Shown here piece by piece: positions 1 through 12,418 of a stretch of DNA of 64,000 bases. Made by a program: the position numbers and the translations under genes. The DNA is from Pomacea canaliculata. Its lineage: Eukaryota; Mollusca; Gastropoda; Architaenioglossa; Ampullariidae. The stretch is taken from positions 9,844,464 through 9,908,463 of the forward strand of contig NC_037602.1 in NCBI RefSeq assembly GCF_003073045.1, in the 5' to 3' direction. Position 1 is the first letter of the stretch. Each line of letters begins with the position of its first letter. Below the pieces are notes generated by a model. That model was not told where the DNA came from. It made no database searches and worked only from the letters and a program-made list of their open reading frames with translations.

Positions 1-189
1 TATCTCTATGAGAGGGACATCTCAGTTAGCCAGTTCGTATTTTGTGCACTCCTCATACTGTTTAGTGTAAACTGTGCTATCAACTTTTATTTGTATTGTT
101 TAACTGGTGAAAAGTTTAGAAAGAAGTTGTACGTCTTTTGTTGGGTTTATTTCTTAAAATCTAACGTCCAAGTAAAGGAGAAGCTCTAA
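1..189 (+). CDS. Class A GPCR, C-terminal fragment cut by window edge
   Basis: Frame 1 is open from the first base to a TAA at 187-189 and gives 62 residues. The segment reads as the end of a rhodopsin-family receptor: a hydrophobic helix, then NCAINFYLYCLTGEKFRKKL, which matches transmembrane helix 7, a relaxed NPxxY motif (NCAINFY) and the basic start of helix 8. It ends in a short tail, NVQVKEKL. The single-exon GPCR on the opposite strand at 3690-4673 has the same junction (NAVINVYLYCLTAAKFR), so the two are probably related receptors of the lophotrochozoan peptide/chemosensory type. The rest of the gene lies to the left of the window, so its start, exon count and ligand cannot be judged. 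Confidence 0.8.
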   Translation, partial: YLYERDISVSQFVFCALLILFSVNCAINFYLYCLTGEKFRKKLYVFCWVYFLKSNVQVKEKL

Positions 190-3100
190 AAAAATTGTCA
201 TTAAGTAAAATGATATAAATGCTTTTTGTAATGCATTTTTAATGTCTGGATAAATAATCACACAATTTCCCTTTTGATTTTGACAAAAACACCTAATATT
301 AACACCATTTACCGACATCAGGGCGCAGTTGCTCGGCACGTGTTATACCTTAAATATGTTTTTCAAAAGCAAAGTTAGAATAGAAGTGTTTCAGGAAACT
401 GTTTCTGAAACCTTTTTAAAGTATTTTACAGTGGAATGTTAGAATGTCTAGTGGTAGAGTTATTCTGTTGAGTCACGTGATCTGTTACACACTTGCAGTT
501 TGCCACATCAGCAATGCATGTAACTTTATTTGCTTTACTCTTGTTAATTTGACAAATAAACAACTAATGCAATATGAACGGTTTATGTATTGGCTGACTT
601 TTACTGGAGTTTGACGTGTCTTGACGAGAGTGGAAATTTTGTTTAAACAGTTTTATTTTATTTTAAACCCTTTTAAATGAAATGTTCTAACATTCTGTTA
701 GGCGTCACACATTCTATAAAGCTGTTTTAACTAAATACATTAAACGCGTAAGTGTGTTAACATTTCGAAATGAGTTCTGCAACTGTCCCCAGAATTGTAC
801 TCGTTTAAATTGTAAAGACCTTAACCAATAGGAAAGCTGAAACAATATGTTCTTTAGTATTACTGCCTTAAAAATAACAGTAGGTGTAAGTATACTGGAA
901 TGAGCGGACAAGAAAGATAAATGATCGATATTTACTGAACAAGGAGAATATGTTCTTATTCATATGATACGTAGTATCATAGTGATAATATTATTGTTTA
1001 CCGAAACAACAAGCTGTTATAACATGGACTATTAGCTTTGAGGCAAAGTCAGTTAGCAGCTACATTTTAAACGAGAACAGAGCCGAGCTTTTGTTTTCCT
1101 TCAGACGATCGGCATACTCAAGGGGTGAAGTAACAATCATATATACAGAGAAAACTCACTGGATAAAATAAACTTCAGTAGTTGATTTCGTGATTTACCT
1201 TTAATGGTCAACACTTCACATTATTGTGAAGACATAGGCTTTATATTTTAATCAGCTGGACCAGATCTGGTGAAAAATAGTGCTGGAAAAGGTGTAGATG
1301 TATGATGTTGACAGTTGTATTGTCAGTGGTCATGGAGTACAGCAGAAAAACCAGCTTGGAAAGAGAAGACATAATAACCCTAATAATAAATGCAAAATTT
1401 GCAAAACACATACTCACACTCCTAAGGAGCATGCTCTTTGCGCTTAAGAACAAAAACAAAGCATGGACAGCATACAAGGGACAGGAAAACTAACAAATAA
1501 CATATGGACTATAAAAGAATAAAAAAAATCATATTAAACGAAGAATAAAATCACATACAAAAAACACGAAGAGGAACCAAATAACAAGAACAAGAGCTGA
1601 GAGTAACATGATATTGCAAAAGGAAGGGTGTGAAAAAAGACAAGTATTATGGAAAAGGTTTATACTACTACTACTACTAACAATAATAATAATAAAGTGG
1701 GCATTTATAAAGCTCAATATCTCAGCGCTGAACAAGATCATAAAATAGTAATAAAGGTTCAAAACAAAATCACGAAATAGTCACAGAGATTAGAACAAGT
1801 TAACAAAACAGTAACAAAGGTGTAGAAGGAAGAACACAATGTGAGGACTCGCTGCGTTCCGGCAGTAAAGGGAGATAACTGTAGATTTAACGCTAAAGAC
1901 TCCAGAGAATTAGGTTAGTGACATCAGGAGAATACTGGAAAAATAGTGAGTAATCTTAAGAATATGAAGAAATTTTGTCATATAAAACTGCAAAAGCGTG
2001 ATTATCACTTCAGTTTACTCACTGTAGCTCAAGGTCGCTGCCGAAAGAAGTGAAGCGGGAGGAATGGAATCCAGCCAGTAGATCCAAACAGTTCGCGCTT
2101 CAAAATAACAATATATACATTATTTACATTACATATATATACACCATCCTATTGCAAACCAGAAGAAGAAGAAAACGCAGCAGAAGCACATGTAAACATG
2201 AAGGTCCAACACTTTTATCCAAATCGAACCACGACAACAAAAGATAAACAAAATCAAGGAGAGCCGATGCTCTCAGTCTGTTGGGTGAAGGGAGAGAACT
2301 CCATGCTGCAGAGTTATCAACCCTACAATAAAAATTGTAAGTAATTTGGCTCGCTACAGACAATTTAGCTAATGTGTCAAAAACTTTGGAATATTTTCCG
2401 TTTTATCTTTATAATTTGACTAGAATGCATGAATCATCAACTGGGCTTAACAACAGTAAATGTACAATCTTAAAGAAATCATACCTGCTCCCATGTGTAG
2501 GTCTAAATCAAGTGCAGACAGTAATTCAACGGCTGCGTCTGTTGGTCGTAGATCAGACCTGTCTTGACATTTATACATGTGGTTGACCAGGAACATCAGC
2601 CTGTCCTGTCAGAAGCTCAGACGCAGACCAGTCGACTTGTACGTGTGTAACTTATTTTCATTGTGAGCACTAATGTTGGTACAACTATACAGGTACTGTC
2701 GCTAGTAGTCAGCTGTGCACTTCTATTGTCAGCATCGTTCAGATGTGTAACACATCGTTACATCTTTTTGTGACTCTCACTCCAGCTCCAGCACATTGGC
2801 CTCACCAAGCAAAATTGTATGAAATAATGAATCGTCTGTTTGACCTTCCAGTTACACCCCTTTTCGTCTCTGAATTTTCTATTTACAGAACAGTTGGTTT
2901 CAATTGCTAGAAAGTGTGTGAACAAGAGTGGATGAAATCCTACTAAGCAATGGAGACATATTAAGGCATAACAACAAACGGAATACACACGCAGTGGAAA
3001 CAAGAACATACAGATGTGTACCATGATGTACAGCTGATATGGACGTTATTTTAGTAACCACCACCAGCTTCAGTCACTCCTTCTAAATATTATGTTTCTT

Positions 3101-3689
3101 CTGCTATTTCAGCTTTGCTTCTTCGATGCGTTTTCTGTTAATCAAACAGTTAGCGTGTCAATAAAGCTAGCCATCCTTACATCCTCTTAAGAAGATACTG
3201 CAAACTATGTCGCCTCTAAATATGCTTCTTTCTATAACACAAATGTTTTTGTGCACACTTCATTTTTTGTCTTAAATCCAGTAAAACATCCAGTGCTAGC
3301 TTGAAAACTGCAAATATACTCCTCACCTTCTTTCTCTTGAAAAATCCTCAACGGACTCCTAACACCTGTCTTAATTGTAGTAATCAGCATCAAAAATGTT
3401 TACTTTTTTATTTCGAGGCTGTGCCCTATTCGTTGTCTCATAAGCACTGTTGACTTTATTGTTTGCTCGTGCAATCACTTACTTTAGGTGGGAACATAGC
3501 CACAAAAAAAGATTGTACAAAACAGTCATAAGACTGCTCTCAAATATGAGTTGGCGATAAATAAAGTAAAATCAGATATTGCATAGAATGTAAATTAAAT
3601 ATTAGAGAACTGAAACTGATATGAAAATTTGTCTATATTTTTAGTGGCAAAACTTTGAAACTTTTCTTTAATTCAGTACTACTGGATGT
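190..3689. other. Intergenic, no gene recognised
   Basis: AT-rich DNA between the two GPCR genes. Open frames are short, overlap on both strands and resemble no family I know. A short (CTA)n/(AAT)n simple repeat lies at about 1664-1695. I see no convincing promoter, RNA gene or transposon end. Confidence 0.5.
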
Positions 3690-4673
3690 TCATTTAACAT
3701 AAGATTTACGACAAAACATAAACATGCGACGGATTTCTGCTCTAAATTTTGCTGCAGTCAAGCAGTACAGATAAACGTTAATAACGGCGTTTGATGAAGA
3801 CATTAACTCCAGGCAACTTAGCATAAATGAGCTGGCACCCACAGTCATATTGAGTTTAAATACTTTTTGTTTGAAAAATAGAAATAAGAATAATCGAAGA
3901 GGAGCAGTCAGAACAAAGAATGTTACTGATAAAACAATTAACCTCACCGACAGAGAACAGGCTTTCTTCTCACGCGCAGTGACGTGCGTGGACTGACCGA
4001 CCGCTAGTCTGTGACGTGCTCTTTTCACCGAGGCAATCAGGGCTTTGACGAGGAGAAAATTGGATACAAACAGAAAAACAAACGGCCCAAGGGACGCAAG
4101 AAAAATGTCGAGCCATAGGAAAAAGGTAGCAAAGAAATTTTGGTAATCTGATCCGGAGGGCATGCATATGTAGCTGACTGAAGATGATGAATTGCCCCAC
4201 CGGGATGTGTAGACAGAGAGCCCATACAAAATGTGCGAATATGACAAAATAACTACAACGGCGATGACGGCCGTGACAACAAAGGAAACTTTGCGCGTGC
4301 AGATGACGATCACACGATGCGGCCAAACCACCGCCACTGCCCTTTGCGTCGTCATGGCAACCAAGTACCACGCCGATGAAGTAAAGCCTATAGTCGATAG
4401 AGTAGAAACTAGTTTACATGTGACATCAGAGGAGGCAAAGATGTTAATGTCAAACTGATACCAAATCCAAAATGGAAATACTTCAAAACACAGGAACACC
4501 AGGTCTGAGACGGCCAGTGCACAGTAATATGTTGAAAGAGCGGATTTATCATCCATCCGACAAAATACAATCATCGTCATTATGTTTCCGAAAATTCCCA
4601 ACACCAGCTGAAGGGGCATAGTGATGTTCACAATTAAAAAAGCGGCATCGACAAGACTTTGATCTGAATTCAT
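3690..4673 (-). CDS. Single-exon rhodopsin-family (class A) GPCR
   Basis: A complete 327-residue seven-helix receptor with no intron. It starts at MNSDQ, with an N-glycosylation sequon (NIT) before helix 1. Helix 1 has the GN pair (GIFGNI) and helix 2 the conserved LAVSDL. The cysteine before helix 3 (DVTCKL) can pair with one in extracellular loop 2 (SYICMP). The end of helix 3 reads TQRAVAVVWP where most class A receptors have DRY, so the acidic residue is missing. Helix 6 carries FFVLTAPLR with its proline, and helix 7 ends NAVINVYLYCL, a relaxed NPxxY. This degenerate DRY/NPxxY pattern is common in expanded mollusc receptor families annotated as FMRFamide-receptor-like or chemosensory. 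The ligand cannot be told from sequence. It would act at the plasma membrane through G proteins. The nearest relative in the window is the fragment at 1-189. Confidence 0.9.
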   Translation of the reverse strand: MNSDQSLVDAAFLIVNITMPLQLVLGIFGNIMTMIVFCRMDDKSALSTYYCALAVSDLVFLCFEVFPFWIWYQFDINIFASSDVTCKLVSTLSTIGFTSSAWYLVAMTTQRAVAVVWPHRVIVICTRKVSFVVTAVIAVVVILSYSHILYGLSVYTSRWGNSSSSVSYICMPSGSDYQNFFATFFLWLDIFLASLGPFVFLFVSNFLLVKALIASVKRARHRLAVGQSTHVTAREKKACSLSVRLIVLSVTFFVLTAPLRLFLFLFFKQKVFKLNMTVGASSFMLSCLELMSSSNAVINVYLYCLTAAKFRAEIRRMFMFCRKSYVK

Positions 4674-6228
4674 TTTTTTACAGACATGGATTTTCTTGCA
4701 GAATTAATTTATTAGATTGCTCTCTGTTGTGCTTGAGATGTGCTGTCTACAAAACCTTGTCAATAGAGGACTGAAACAAACAAAATTGTGGTCATTTATT
4801 TGACTACAAAGAAAAAAAAGGATTTTACTTTTTCGTAAAATTTAGTTTCGTTATGTTCTTTGATTTAAAAAAGATAGCGGTTTTTTTTTGTTGTTTCCAA
4901 AATGTTATTTCATTGTGTTCATGATTTCTTCAAAAAAGAGAAAAGAATAAGCAATCTAACAAACAAAATGTGATTAAATGTAAGATAACTTACCTTCTTT
5001 TCGATATGTAACATTGGTTGTAGGTGACCGGCTAGAACAGACGATGAGTTCCACTAGTGCTAAACTGGTTTGCTGCTGAAGTTGAGGGAGACTCGTGTTG
5101 CCGTCTGCTATTGAAGGCAACGAATGGTCCTCATTACGGATGCGAAATTGCTCTAGACATCTTTTCAAGTAACGGTTTTAAAAGTTCTGATAGAATGCTA
5201 ATGGCATCCTTGTTGGGTGATGCTGCTGAAGCTTCTGCCACTACTTGGTCTGATACCCTACATTAAACCAGAACACAGCTCTTTCGATGCCTTATAAATT
5301 AATCAGATCACGTTCGCGCTCGCGAGCACACACTCACACACGCAGAGTATAATTATCTTAAGAATGTCCTTGAAACCCGATCGCATCTTTCATTTTCCTA
5401 TTTTGACAGCAATGTTTGTTTCGATGATAGTAATATTTATTTTCCTAAAGCAATCACAATGCAAAATGAAAAATATACATTAATAATTGACGAACAAAAC
5501 CAATCATTTCTTGTAATCATTATTTTGCCATTTAACGTAGGACCTACAAGAAATACATCTCATAAATTTTATTTAAGAAATTTATAATCTACAAACATTT
5601 CTTCATACACTTGTAGTGTACCATTAATATATTAGGTTTGAATTATACTAGAAAGCTATGTCTCATTAGGAACTATGTGATCTATTCGTACATAACAGTA
5701 AGCTGAACACCTCTCATCTTATCTCTCGATCCAAAGACAAGAGCTCTCTACAAACATATTCGGACCTGAAGAAAGGCACTAAATTGATAAGACTGGTAAC
5801 TAGATGACCTTCAGCAAGCTACTAGGTTTACTTTAAGCAAAACCGATAAAACACAGTTTTCAAATTTCTTATTTTTTTCACGTAAGCAAAGAAAGAAGAA
5901 GAAAGGGAGGAGATAAGTGAGCTTAAGCGCGGGATTCTAAGCAGCTCATTAGGTTTGATAATCAATGTAGGGTCCTAACAAGCAAATCATTTTCAGCTGA
6001 GCAAGTGGTGGAAAGTGTTGACAGTCGAAGACAAATGAATGATCATATGGCCTTTTAAATGTTTTAACAGTAGATTGAAGCGAGTCGTAGGCAGTAGCTT
6101 GGGGTGTAGATATATAGAGAGATTCAAACTTTTATAAATTCTTTCTATTCTCCTTCCCTCCTTCGTATTCTGTACATGTCACCTACTTGTATTATTATCA
6201 TCATTTTTATTTTTATCTGTGGATCCTT
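4674..6228. other. Intergenic, nothing recognised
   Basis: AT-rich spacer between the GPCR and the lone SDR exon. Only short overlapping open frames are present and none looks coding. The side next to 4673 should hold the 5' leader and promoter of the minus-strand GPCR, but I see no clear TATA box or splice acceptor. Confidence 0.45.
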
Positions 6229-6360
6229 TTAAAGCTCCATCAGAACGTGTCGGGAAACACCGTCACGGTTCGCAACCTGTCTTCGCCGGTATTGTGCCCC
6301 CTTTTCAACGGACACTTCCAAGATGGCGCCGTTGTTGTCATCATCTAGTATCAGTTTCAT
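6229..6360 (-). pseudogene. Lone last exon of a type A HPGD-like SDR
   Basis: The minus strand encodes MKLILDDDNNGAILEVSV, continues through AQYRRRQVANRDGVSR and ends LMEL with a TAA at 6229-6231. This matches exon 7 of the five SDR genes to the right (for example MKLIQDPDNNGAILEVTL in copy 2) over about 43 codons. Upstream of the shared ATG the match fails: the distance to the nearest AG and the reading phase differ from every complete copy. I found no exon 6, 5 or 4 remnant in the next 1.5 kb. The protein frame is still open, which fits a fairly young relic or a partial duplication. It is oriented against copies 1 and 2. An unseen distant upstream exon cannot be excluded. Confidence 0.7.
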
Positions 6361-6959
6361 TAACTTTGTCTTTATTCCTAGTCGGTATGAGTTATTGCAC
6401 ATGTCTACCAAAACACGATTTTTTCTCCGCGTGAAAATAATAAGGCATGGAAACTTTAGGAGTAAAGTAGACCTACATACGTTAATGACACAATTATCTC
6501 CCACACAGCTTACCAGGTAGTCAGAAATTACAGTGTGACATTTGGAATATCGTTATCAAACCTTTGTGCTGCTATTCATCCGACATGCCTTCGGCGCCAT
6601 AATTTGTTTTTCTTCTTTGACATCGGTAACCTTTCATCGCTCAACAACAGAAACACATCTCGTTAAAATCAGTTTGCGATGTTCGTTAATTCAGTACACA
6701 GACAGGGACAGTGGCTCCGCCTGGTATGTAAGAAACACACCCTTTCCCCGAGGGTTAATGAGTGCAATGCGTCATCTGTAATTTGTTTTTCAAAGAAGCT
6801 TTGTCGGCTAAGGTCGTTGCCCAACGATTGGTTGAAAACAACACTGCTTACAGATTCCCAGATAAAATAGTGAACCGTGGTGATCCAGACAATTGCATAC
6901 ACAAAAATGTTTCTGTAGAAATATGTGTTTGTTGTTGACAAGAGAGCTGCAGTAGGATA
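6361..6959. other. Spacer before the duplicated SDR units, nothing recognised
   Basis: No paralogous sequence or coding frame that I can recognise. The duplicated block begins just to the right, at the segment starting CGACCTTGACATACA. Confidence 0.4.
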
Positions 6960-8342
6960 ACGACCTTGACATACAACCAGTCAGTGAACTGCAGGGTCAC
7001 AGCTTCTGAACTTTGCTGCAAAACAACACTCCCTGGTGCGCCTGTCATTGCAGGCCATTTGTCACGAAATAAAACCGGTTATTTTGCAGTTTGCGGTGGT
7101 TTCCTCGGATACCTTGACCCTAGCATTCCTTCCTCCCATCCACTCTCATCACCTCCAGCATACTACTACATATACTAGTATAACAAGAATAATATTATTT
7201 CATTCTCTCAGTGTACTTTCTTAAAAAGTATCTAAAAAACTGCTTCTTCGCACTTGCATCTGTAACAAATATAAATGATTAAAAATGTGAATTTAGTTAC
7301 TTAACAATTCAAAAAATTTCTGTTAGACATCACCAGGGTTATATTTATTGTCATTCGATGTCCTTCTCGAATTTGGATGTTCAAGTCAACAATGTCTGTA
7401 CTTTGTCAGGTTTGTCATTGTTTTGCAGTTGACAGTTGTCTGTGTAGTGTTGATGTTTTATTTGAAGTGATGAGGGAGCAGGTTAGTTAAATGAGAAAGA
7501 GAAATGTGCATGTTTGCATGTATGTGTGAAAGAAAGAATTTATTTGAGTCGGGGTGTACAAATAACAGTGCCAGTAGTGGCGTCTGCGAGTGTGGGCGTG
7601 AGTTTGATTATAATTTGTCGAGTAAAGGTAACCATCAAGTCCAATTCCTAGTGTAACCGATTTTTCTCCTTTTCTTGAAACTAACAATTACCATTTACTC
7701 ACACAGCAAACTAGACAACAAAAGTCATGCAAACTCTCAAATGCAAAAAAAAAAGGTCTTGAGATGTCCAGAACTGCAGGACTTGGTGCTCTCACGTACC
7801 TGGCCAATGAACAGCACGACAGACGCTCCACAATCTTTCCTGCGAAGGGGACACAACTATTACAGAGTTGCTGGCCGCAGCTGTTTGTCTCCCCCACTAT
7901 CTCGTGTGGTTCCTATTAGTTCGTTGTCTCTGCTCTGAGAAGAGAGGTTTTAACAAAACTAGACTACAGCTTTTAACAGATATTTTTACAGTTTCTAACA
8001 ATTTCTGCCCATTGTAAACAACCCATTACCATGGCCTAGTTAGGCGGTACAACTAGGTCAGGCAGGTAGAGCTCGCAGATTTCATGTTAGATGCAAGGTT
8101 CTCTTCTAGTGGGCGCCTCTCATCGGTGCAATGACGAGGTCATCAGACACGAAACAGAGGCTGGAGCAGAGAGAGAGAGATAGATGCGCGAAAGCGGGTC
8201 AAGGGTTAGTACAAAAAGCGCTGGTGTGGCTGCATCGGGCCGCACTCTTAAAAACTGGGACGACTGATATATCTATATGTAATCATTAGTGCCTTCACCA
8301 CAAACATCTCCTCAGAACTGCTGCTGCAACCACACTGTAATC

Positions 8343-11300
8343 ATGGACCCTCAGGGTAAAAGCGTGTTTCTTACGGGAGGAGCTCAAGGCTTGGGTCGCG
8401 GTATCGTGGAAAAGTTATTGTCGCTTGGAGCGAAGGTAAAACTTTTATTTAAATTTATTTAATAAAACCTTTTAATACAATGAGTGATACTTTACTTGTT
8501 CTAACGTTTTTATGTAAAACATCCACAAATTCAGCCTCAGCATCTCTTCTGTTTCTTTCTTTCGTCCGGCAAGAGTAATTAATTCTAATTTTGTAATGAC
8601 TTTAAACAAAACATGGTAAAAGCATATTTGTGGTGTGGTAAGTTCGTGTAAAGAGACTTGCTATGAACAAATATATCGTATGCATACAAGTTGTATAGCA
8701 AGTGTATACACGTGTTATTATCTGCTCACTGAGGTGGTGGTCCTATATCGTGACATCACTGACCTAGCAAACACTAAGTCAAGACCAGAGTAGATATTAT
8801 GACAATCTGTGTATTTTTTTCCAAAGATTCTTCGTAGATATGTCACAATTTTATCTTCGCTACAGAAAAAACTCCCATTACGCTGTAGTTAGTACTTGTA
8901 TCGTAGAGTGTTTCGCCTGAAGATTTTTAAATAAATTGTGCTGCGGTCGTCAGGTGTTGTTCTGTGATGTCGATGTTGAGAGAGGGAGGGCCACAGAGTC
9001 TGAGCTACAAACACAATATGGCGCCTGACGTCGTCTTCTTCCACCCCGCCGACGTCTCGGATGGCGAGCAGCACAAAGGTATTCAAGATCACAGTACATG
9101 CTCAAACAGAAAACCTAAACGTTTGCATCATAGATAGTACTTATATTCTTTCCTCATATACTGCTTAAAACAATGGAAAGCCCATCTGCATATTTTTCTT
9201 TAATAGTTTTGTTTCCTCAATTTGTTTTCAGCGAATTACAAGTGTGGGTGAATAGCCGGCTTAAATTTGATGACAATCCAGTTTGTTCTTGTGCGTGTTC
9301 AGTACAGAAAAGGTCACTGAATCCACAAAAATGCGTGGAATTGCAAAATCTCCATATGACAAGGCAGAATTGAACATTAGAAAGTGCATAGATGTATAGT
9401 GGTCAATAGCTGTAAGTTATTATGATAATCATCTGTTTAGCTGATTTCTATTTTATGCTTTGATGAACAGCTGCGTTTGGGATTGCAGTGTCCAAGTTTG
9501 AAACTGTGGACATCTGTGTCAACAATGCTGGAATACTGAAGGAGAGTAACTGGGAGAAATTAATGGCAATCAACGTGGTGTGTATTATATAGTGCTGTTC
9601 ACTTTGGTTTAACTAAAAAACAAAAACATGTTTACACTACCACAAACAAGCCCACACCTTCTCTATCTTTATCAAGAGAAGAACGCACTCACAGTTGGAA
9701 ATGAATTATTCTCTGTTTCTGTCATCAAATCATTGCTCAAAACGCACTCACGTTCTTACATGTGTTTTTCTTCTGAAAGTCTAATAATCGCTTTTTCTTG
9801 TAGAAACAAATAATTGAAACAAAATATCTCAGTGTTTGCAGTAAAGGGATATTTTGTGTACAGTAAAAGCCTAATTGCACCAGTCATAGACCCCCGAGAA
9901 CATTGTTGTCTTTGACTCTTATTTATCACTAAAAACACGAAACATGTTTATTTTAGGGGGCGGTAATCCGGGGCAGTCTCTTAGCCCTGGAGCACATGCG
10001 TTGTGACCGCGGAGGTCGTGGTGGGGTCATCATTAACGTCGCGTCTATCGTAGGTAAGTAAAAGAGTTTTCGGTCAAATATCAACTCATTCCTAAATAAT
10101 TAAAAATTAAAGTAAAAATGACAATGAGCTCGTGCTCAAGTCAGTGCAAGCCACTCAAACTGTTTGTTGTGTGAAGGAGAAAGAAGTGAAGAAGTCCTAC
10201 ACATGGATGTGGATGAATTTTTTTTCAAAGGATTTTGTGATTACACTTCTTGTTTCTTTGTTCTTTAATACATGTGTGGCATACAGAAAAACATCCACTT
10301 AGATATTGGTGACAAAACACTTCATACACACATGTACAGGTAAGAAAGAAGAATGTCTTACCACTGGTATACCTGTTATTTACCTGAGTAATGACTGCTG
10401 CCTCTGTTTTCAAATACACAAGCTGGAGATTGGGTTGGCTGTTGCGTGGTGGTGATGGTTTATGTTTGATTGCGTGTGTATAGATAAATGTGTTTGTGAT
10501 AGTATTTAATGTATTTTTTTAATACATAATGGCCCGTTTAGGTCTGACTGTAACTCCAGTGTCTCCGACTTATTGTGCGTCCAAGCATGCTGTGATCGGC
10601 TTTACCACCAGCTGGGCTGTGAGTTGACCCCTGATTTTTAAAAATGCTATTAAACTGTTCATCAGATTCCTACTTACAGCTTTACTCCCTTTTGATAATT
10701 TTGTCTTTGTCACCAATCAAAGCAGCATAACCAAAATCCAATGAACATGTCTGTAAAAAAATTTAAACATATACACCAGACTTCTCTTTACATAAGTAAA
10801 GTATCACGGTGAAACTTTTGGGGGTAAATACTTCATACTTGGTTGTATAGCTTCATTGTATACTCAATAAATGTAATTTTGTGGTATACGCGCTTTACAA
10901 ACGTTTTTACAATTTTCTTTAAAAGCTGGACCAAGGGTACTGGAGTTAATGACAATAATATTGTTACAGATGAGTCCTGATCAGAAGGACCATGCCGTCC
11001 GGTGGTGTTGTTTGTGTCCAGACGCCATGCAGACCTCAATGATTGAAGGAGGGATATCCATTACCCAGAATTGCTCGAACAGTATCTAAAAGATAATGGA
11101 GTTGTGCCGTGAGTCAGTTGTTGTCTTGACATAAACACGATGATCTATCACACAGAATGCTTCTTAGTTCGATTAGTTCGATCTTGTGCTGCTTATCTCA
11201 CGTATGCCACGAAACACATCTAGAATTTCTCATCCACGTATGTGATATTATTAATTCTACAGGGTCTCCCAGGTAGTAGATGCAGTCATGAAACTGATAC

Positions 11301-11422
11301 AGGATCCAGACAACAATGGCGCCATCTTGGCGGTGACTCTGAAGAAGGGGGCGCGTTACCGGCGAAGGCAGGTTGTGGACCGTGACGGTGTTAATGACCT
11401 GGTGATTGTGGACACGTACTGA
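8343..11422 (+). pseudogene. HPGD-like SDR, type A copy 1, frameshifted
   Basis: Seven exons correspond to copy 2: 8343-8435, 8954-9078, 9471-9577, 9957-10053, 10542-10618, 10970-11108 and 11263-11422, all with GT-AG borders. The family comprises NAD-dependent short-chain dehydrogenases; human HPGD oxidises the 15-hydroxyl of prostaglandins. The cofactor motif TGGAQGLG, Asp36, NNAG, Ser138, Tyr151 and Lys155 can all be read. Two one-base changes relative to copies 2 and 4 break it. An extra T in exon 2 (GGCGCCTGACG for GGCGCCGACG) creates an immediate TGA, and one base is missing in exon 6 near codon 205. Neither lies in a long homopolymer. Splice sites and the rest of the coding sequence remain nearly identical to copy 2, so loss is recent, or the locus may be polymorphic. 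A sequencing error is possible but less likely with two separate changes. Confidence 0.85.
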
Positions 11423-11820
11423 GGGACCAACAAAGCTCTTACAAAGTGAGATGCTGAAATGGAAGAACCAGTATAATAATATACACAAAGTCTTGGATTG
11501 GACTCGAACCATTTTATTGTAAAGTTCTCTGCTGTGTCAATTAGAGCATAATTATAATAATTATAACTATGGCAGCAGATTTCCCAATTCCTTGAATCGT
11601 GATGTTTAATCTAAACTGTGTCTTTTAAACTAGTCCCGACATTAAGCGATACGATTTATTTTATTTGAACATTTCGTTGTATTCTTCTGGTATGTTTGGT
11701 CTGCGTGTATTTTAAACCAGCATTATTCCTTTACTATATCTATTATACTCCATATTTATGGTATTTATAAAAATAAATTTTTATTACAAGATACTTCTTA
11801 ATTCTTTGGAACGTCTGCGA
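11423..11820 (+). terminator. 3' flank of SDR copy 1 with polyadenylation signal
   Basis: AATAAA at 11772-11777 lies about 350 bases after the stop codon of copy 1. The matching site in the duplicate unit is AATAAA at 17537-17542. The shared position suggests a used poly(A) signal. Confidence 0.45.
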
Positions 11821-12051
11821 TTTAAAGCGCTCCTATATAAAGATAAAGAAGAAAAAAAAAATTAAGGGGAAGCAACGCGACAATACGTGACGCTGTTTAT
11901 TACCTACCTTGTCTTATTATATGCGCCTGCTCGTTTGGTCTACACCTAAACCTTACAAGCTTCTTGAATAGAAAGTTGAAGATCTGTCTTACTTTTGAGA
12001 ATCATGTAATGTTTTTATAAGTAAAATGATTACTTTTGTGCAAAGCATTTG

Positions 12052-12418
12052 TTGATCTTAGCATTTCCTTTTATCTTTCAGGATTAACGATTTAACGAGA
12101 ACGCTATACCTCTGTAGAGATATTTCAGTATGAGTTGGTAATTTTGTGTTAGGTGGGAAAAAAGAAGACATATCTTGGTAGTTCAGCTGATCAAGTGTGT
12201 GTTTACGGCTGTCCTTTCTTGCGTAGGCCAAATCCCTCAGTTCATTTAAAATCATGTCATACAAATCAGGGTGGTTTTTTTTTTTTTTTTTTTGGAAACC
12301 TTTCAAACATTCTTCTTTTGCTGTAAAGAAGCAGAGTGAACTAACCCTGGCCAGAGTTTTGAGATCTTGCATGAATGTCCAGTATCATATTTCTCACATT
12401 TTTTCCGAGGGTGAACAG
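12052..12418 (-). other. Segment present only in duplication unit 1, with a 104-codon open frame
   Basis: Unit 2 passes directly from GCAAAGCATAAT to the shared AATAATAAAATCTAAG segment, whereas unit 1 has about 370 extra bases here. The minus strand is open for 104 codons (12058-12372). It includes the protein-like stretch HPDLYDMILNELRDLAY and is interrupted by a lysine run encoded by a poly(T)/poly(A) tract at about 12273-12292. I do not recognise the family. It may be an inserted gene or element fragment in unit 1, or a segment lost from unit 2. No clear target-site duplication or terminal inverted repeat was found. Confidence 0.4.

Noticed and set aside
3970-4458. Several open frames of 62-133 codons on both strands inside the GPCR gene
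   Set aside because: They overlap the clearly coding receptor frame and show no domain; they are shadows of its codon use.
6966-7178. An open frame repeated at 12811-13008 (SVNCRVTASELCCKTTLPGA) that might be a small duplicated gene
   Set aside because: The similarity is explained by the 5' flank of the direct duplication; the frames diverge at both ends and lack a supporting start or stop pattern.
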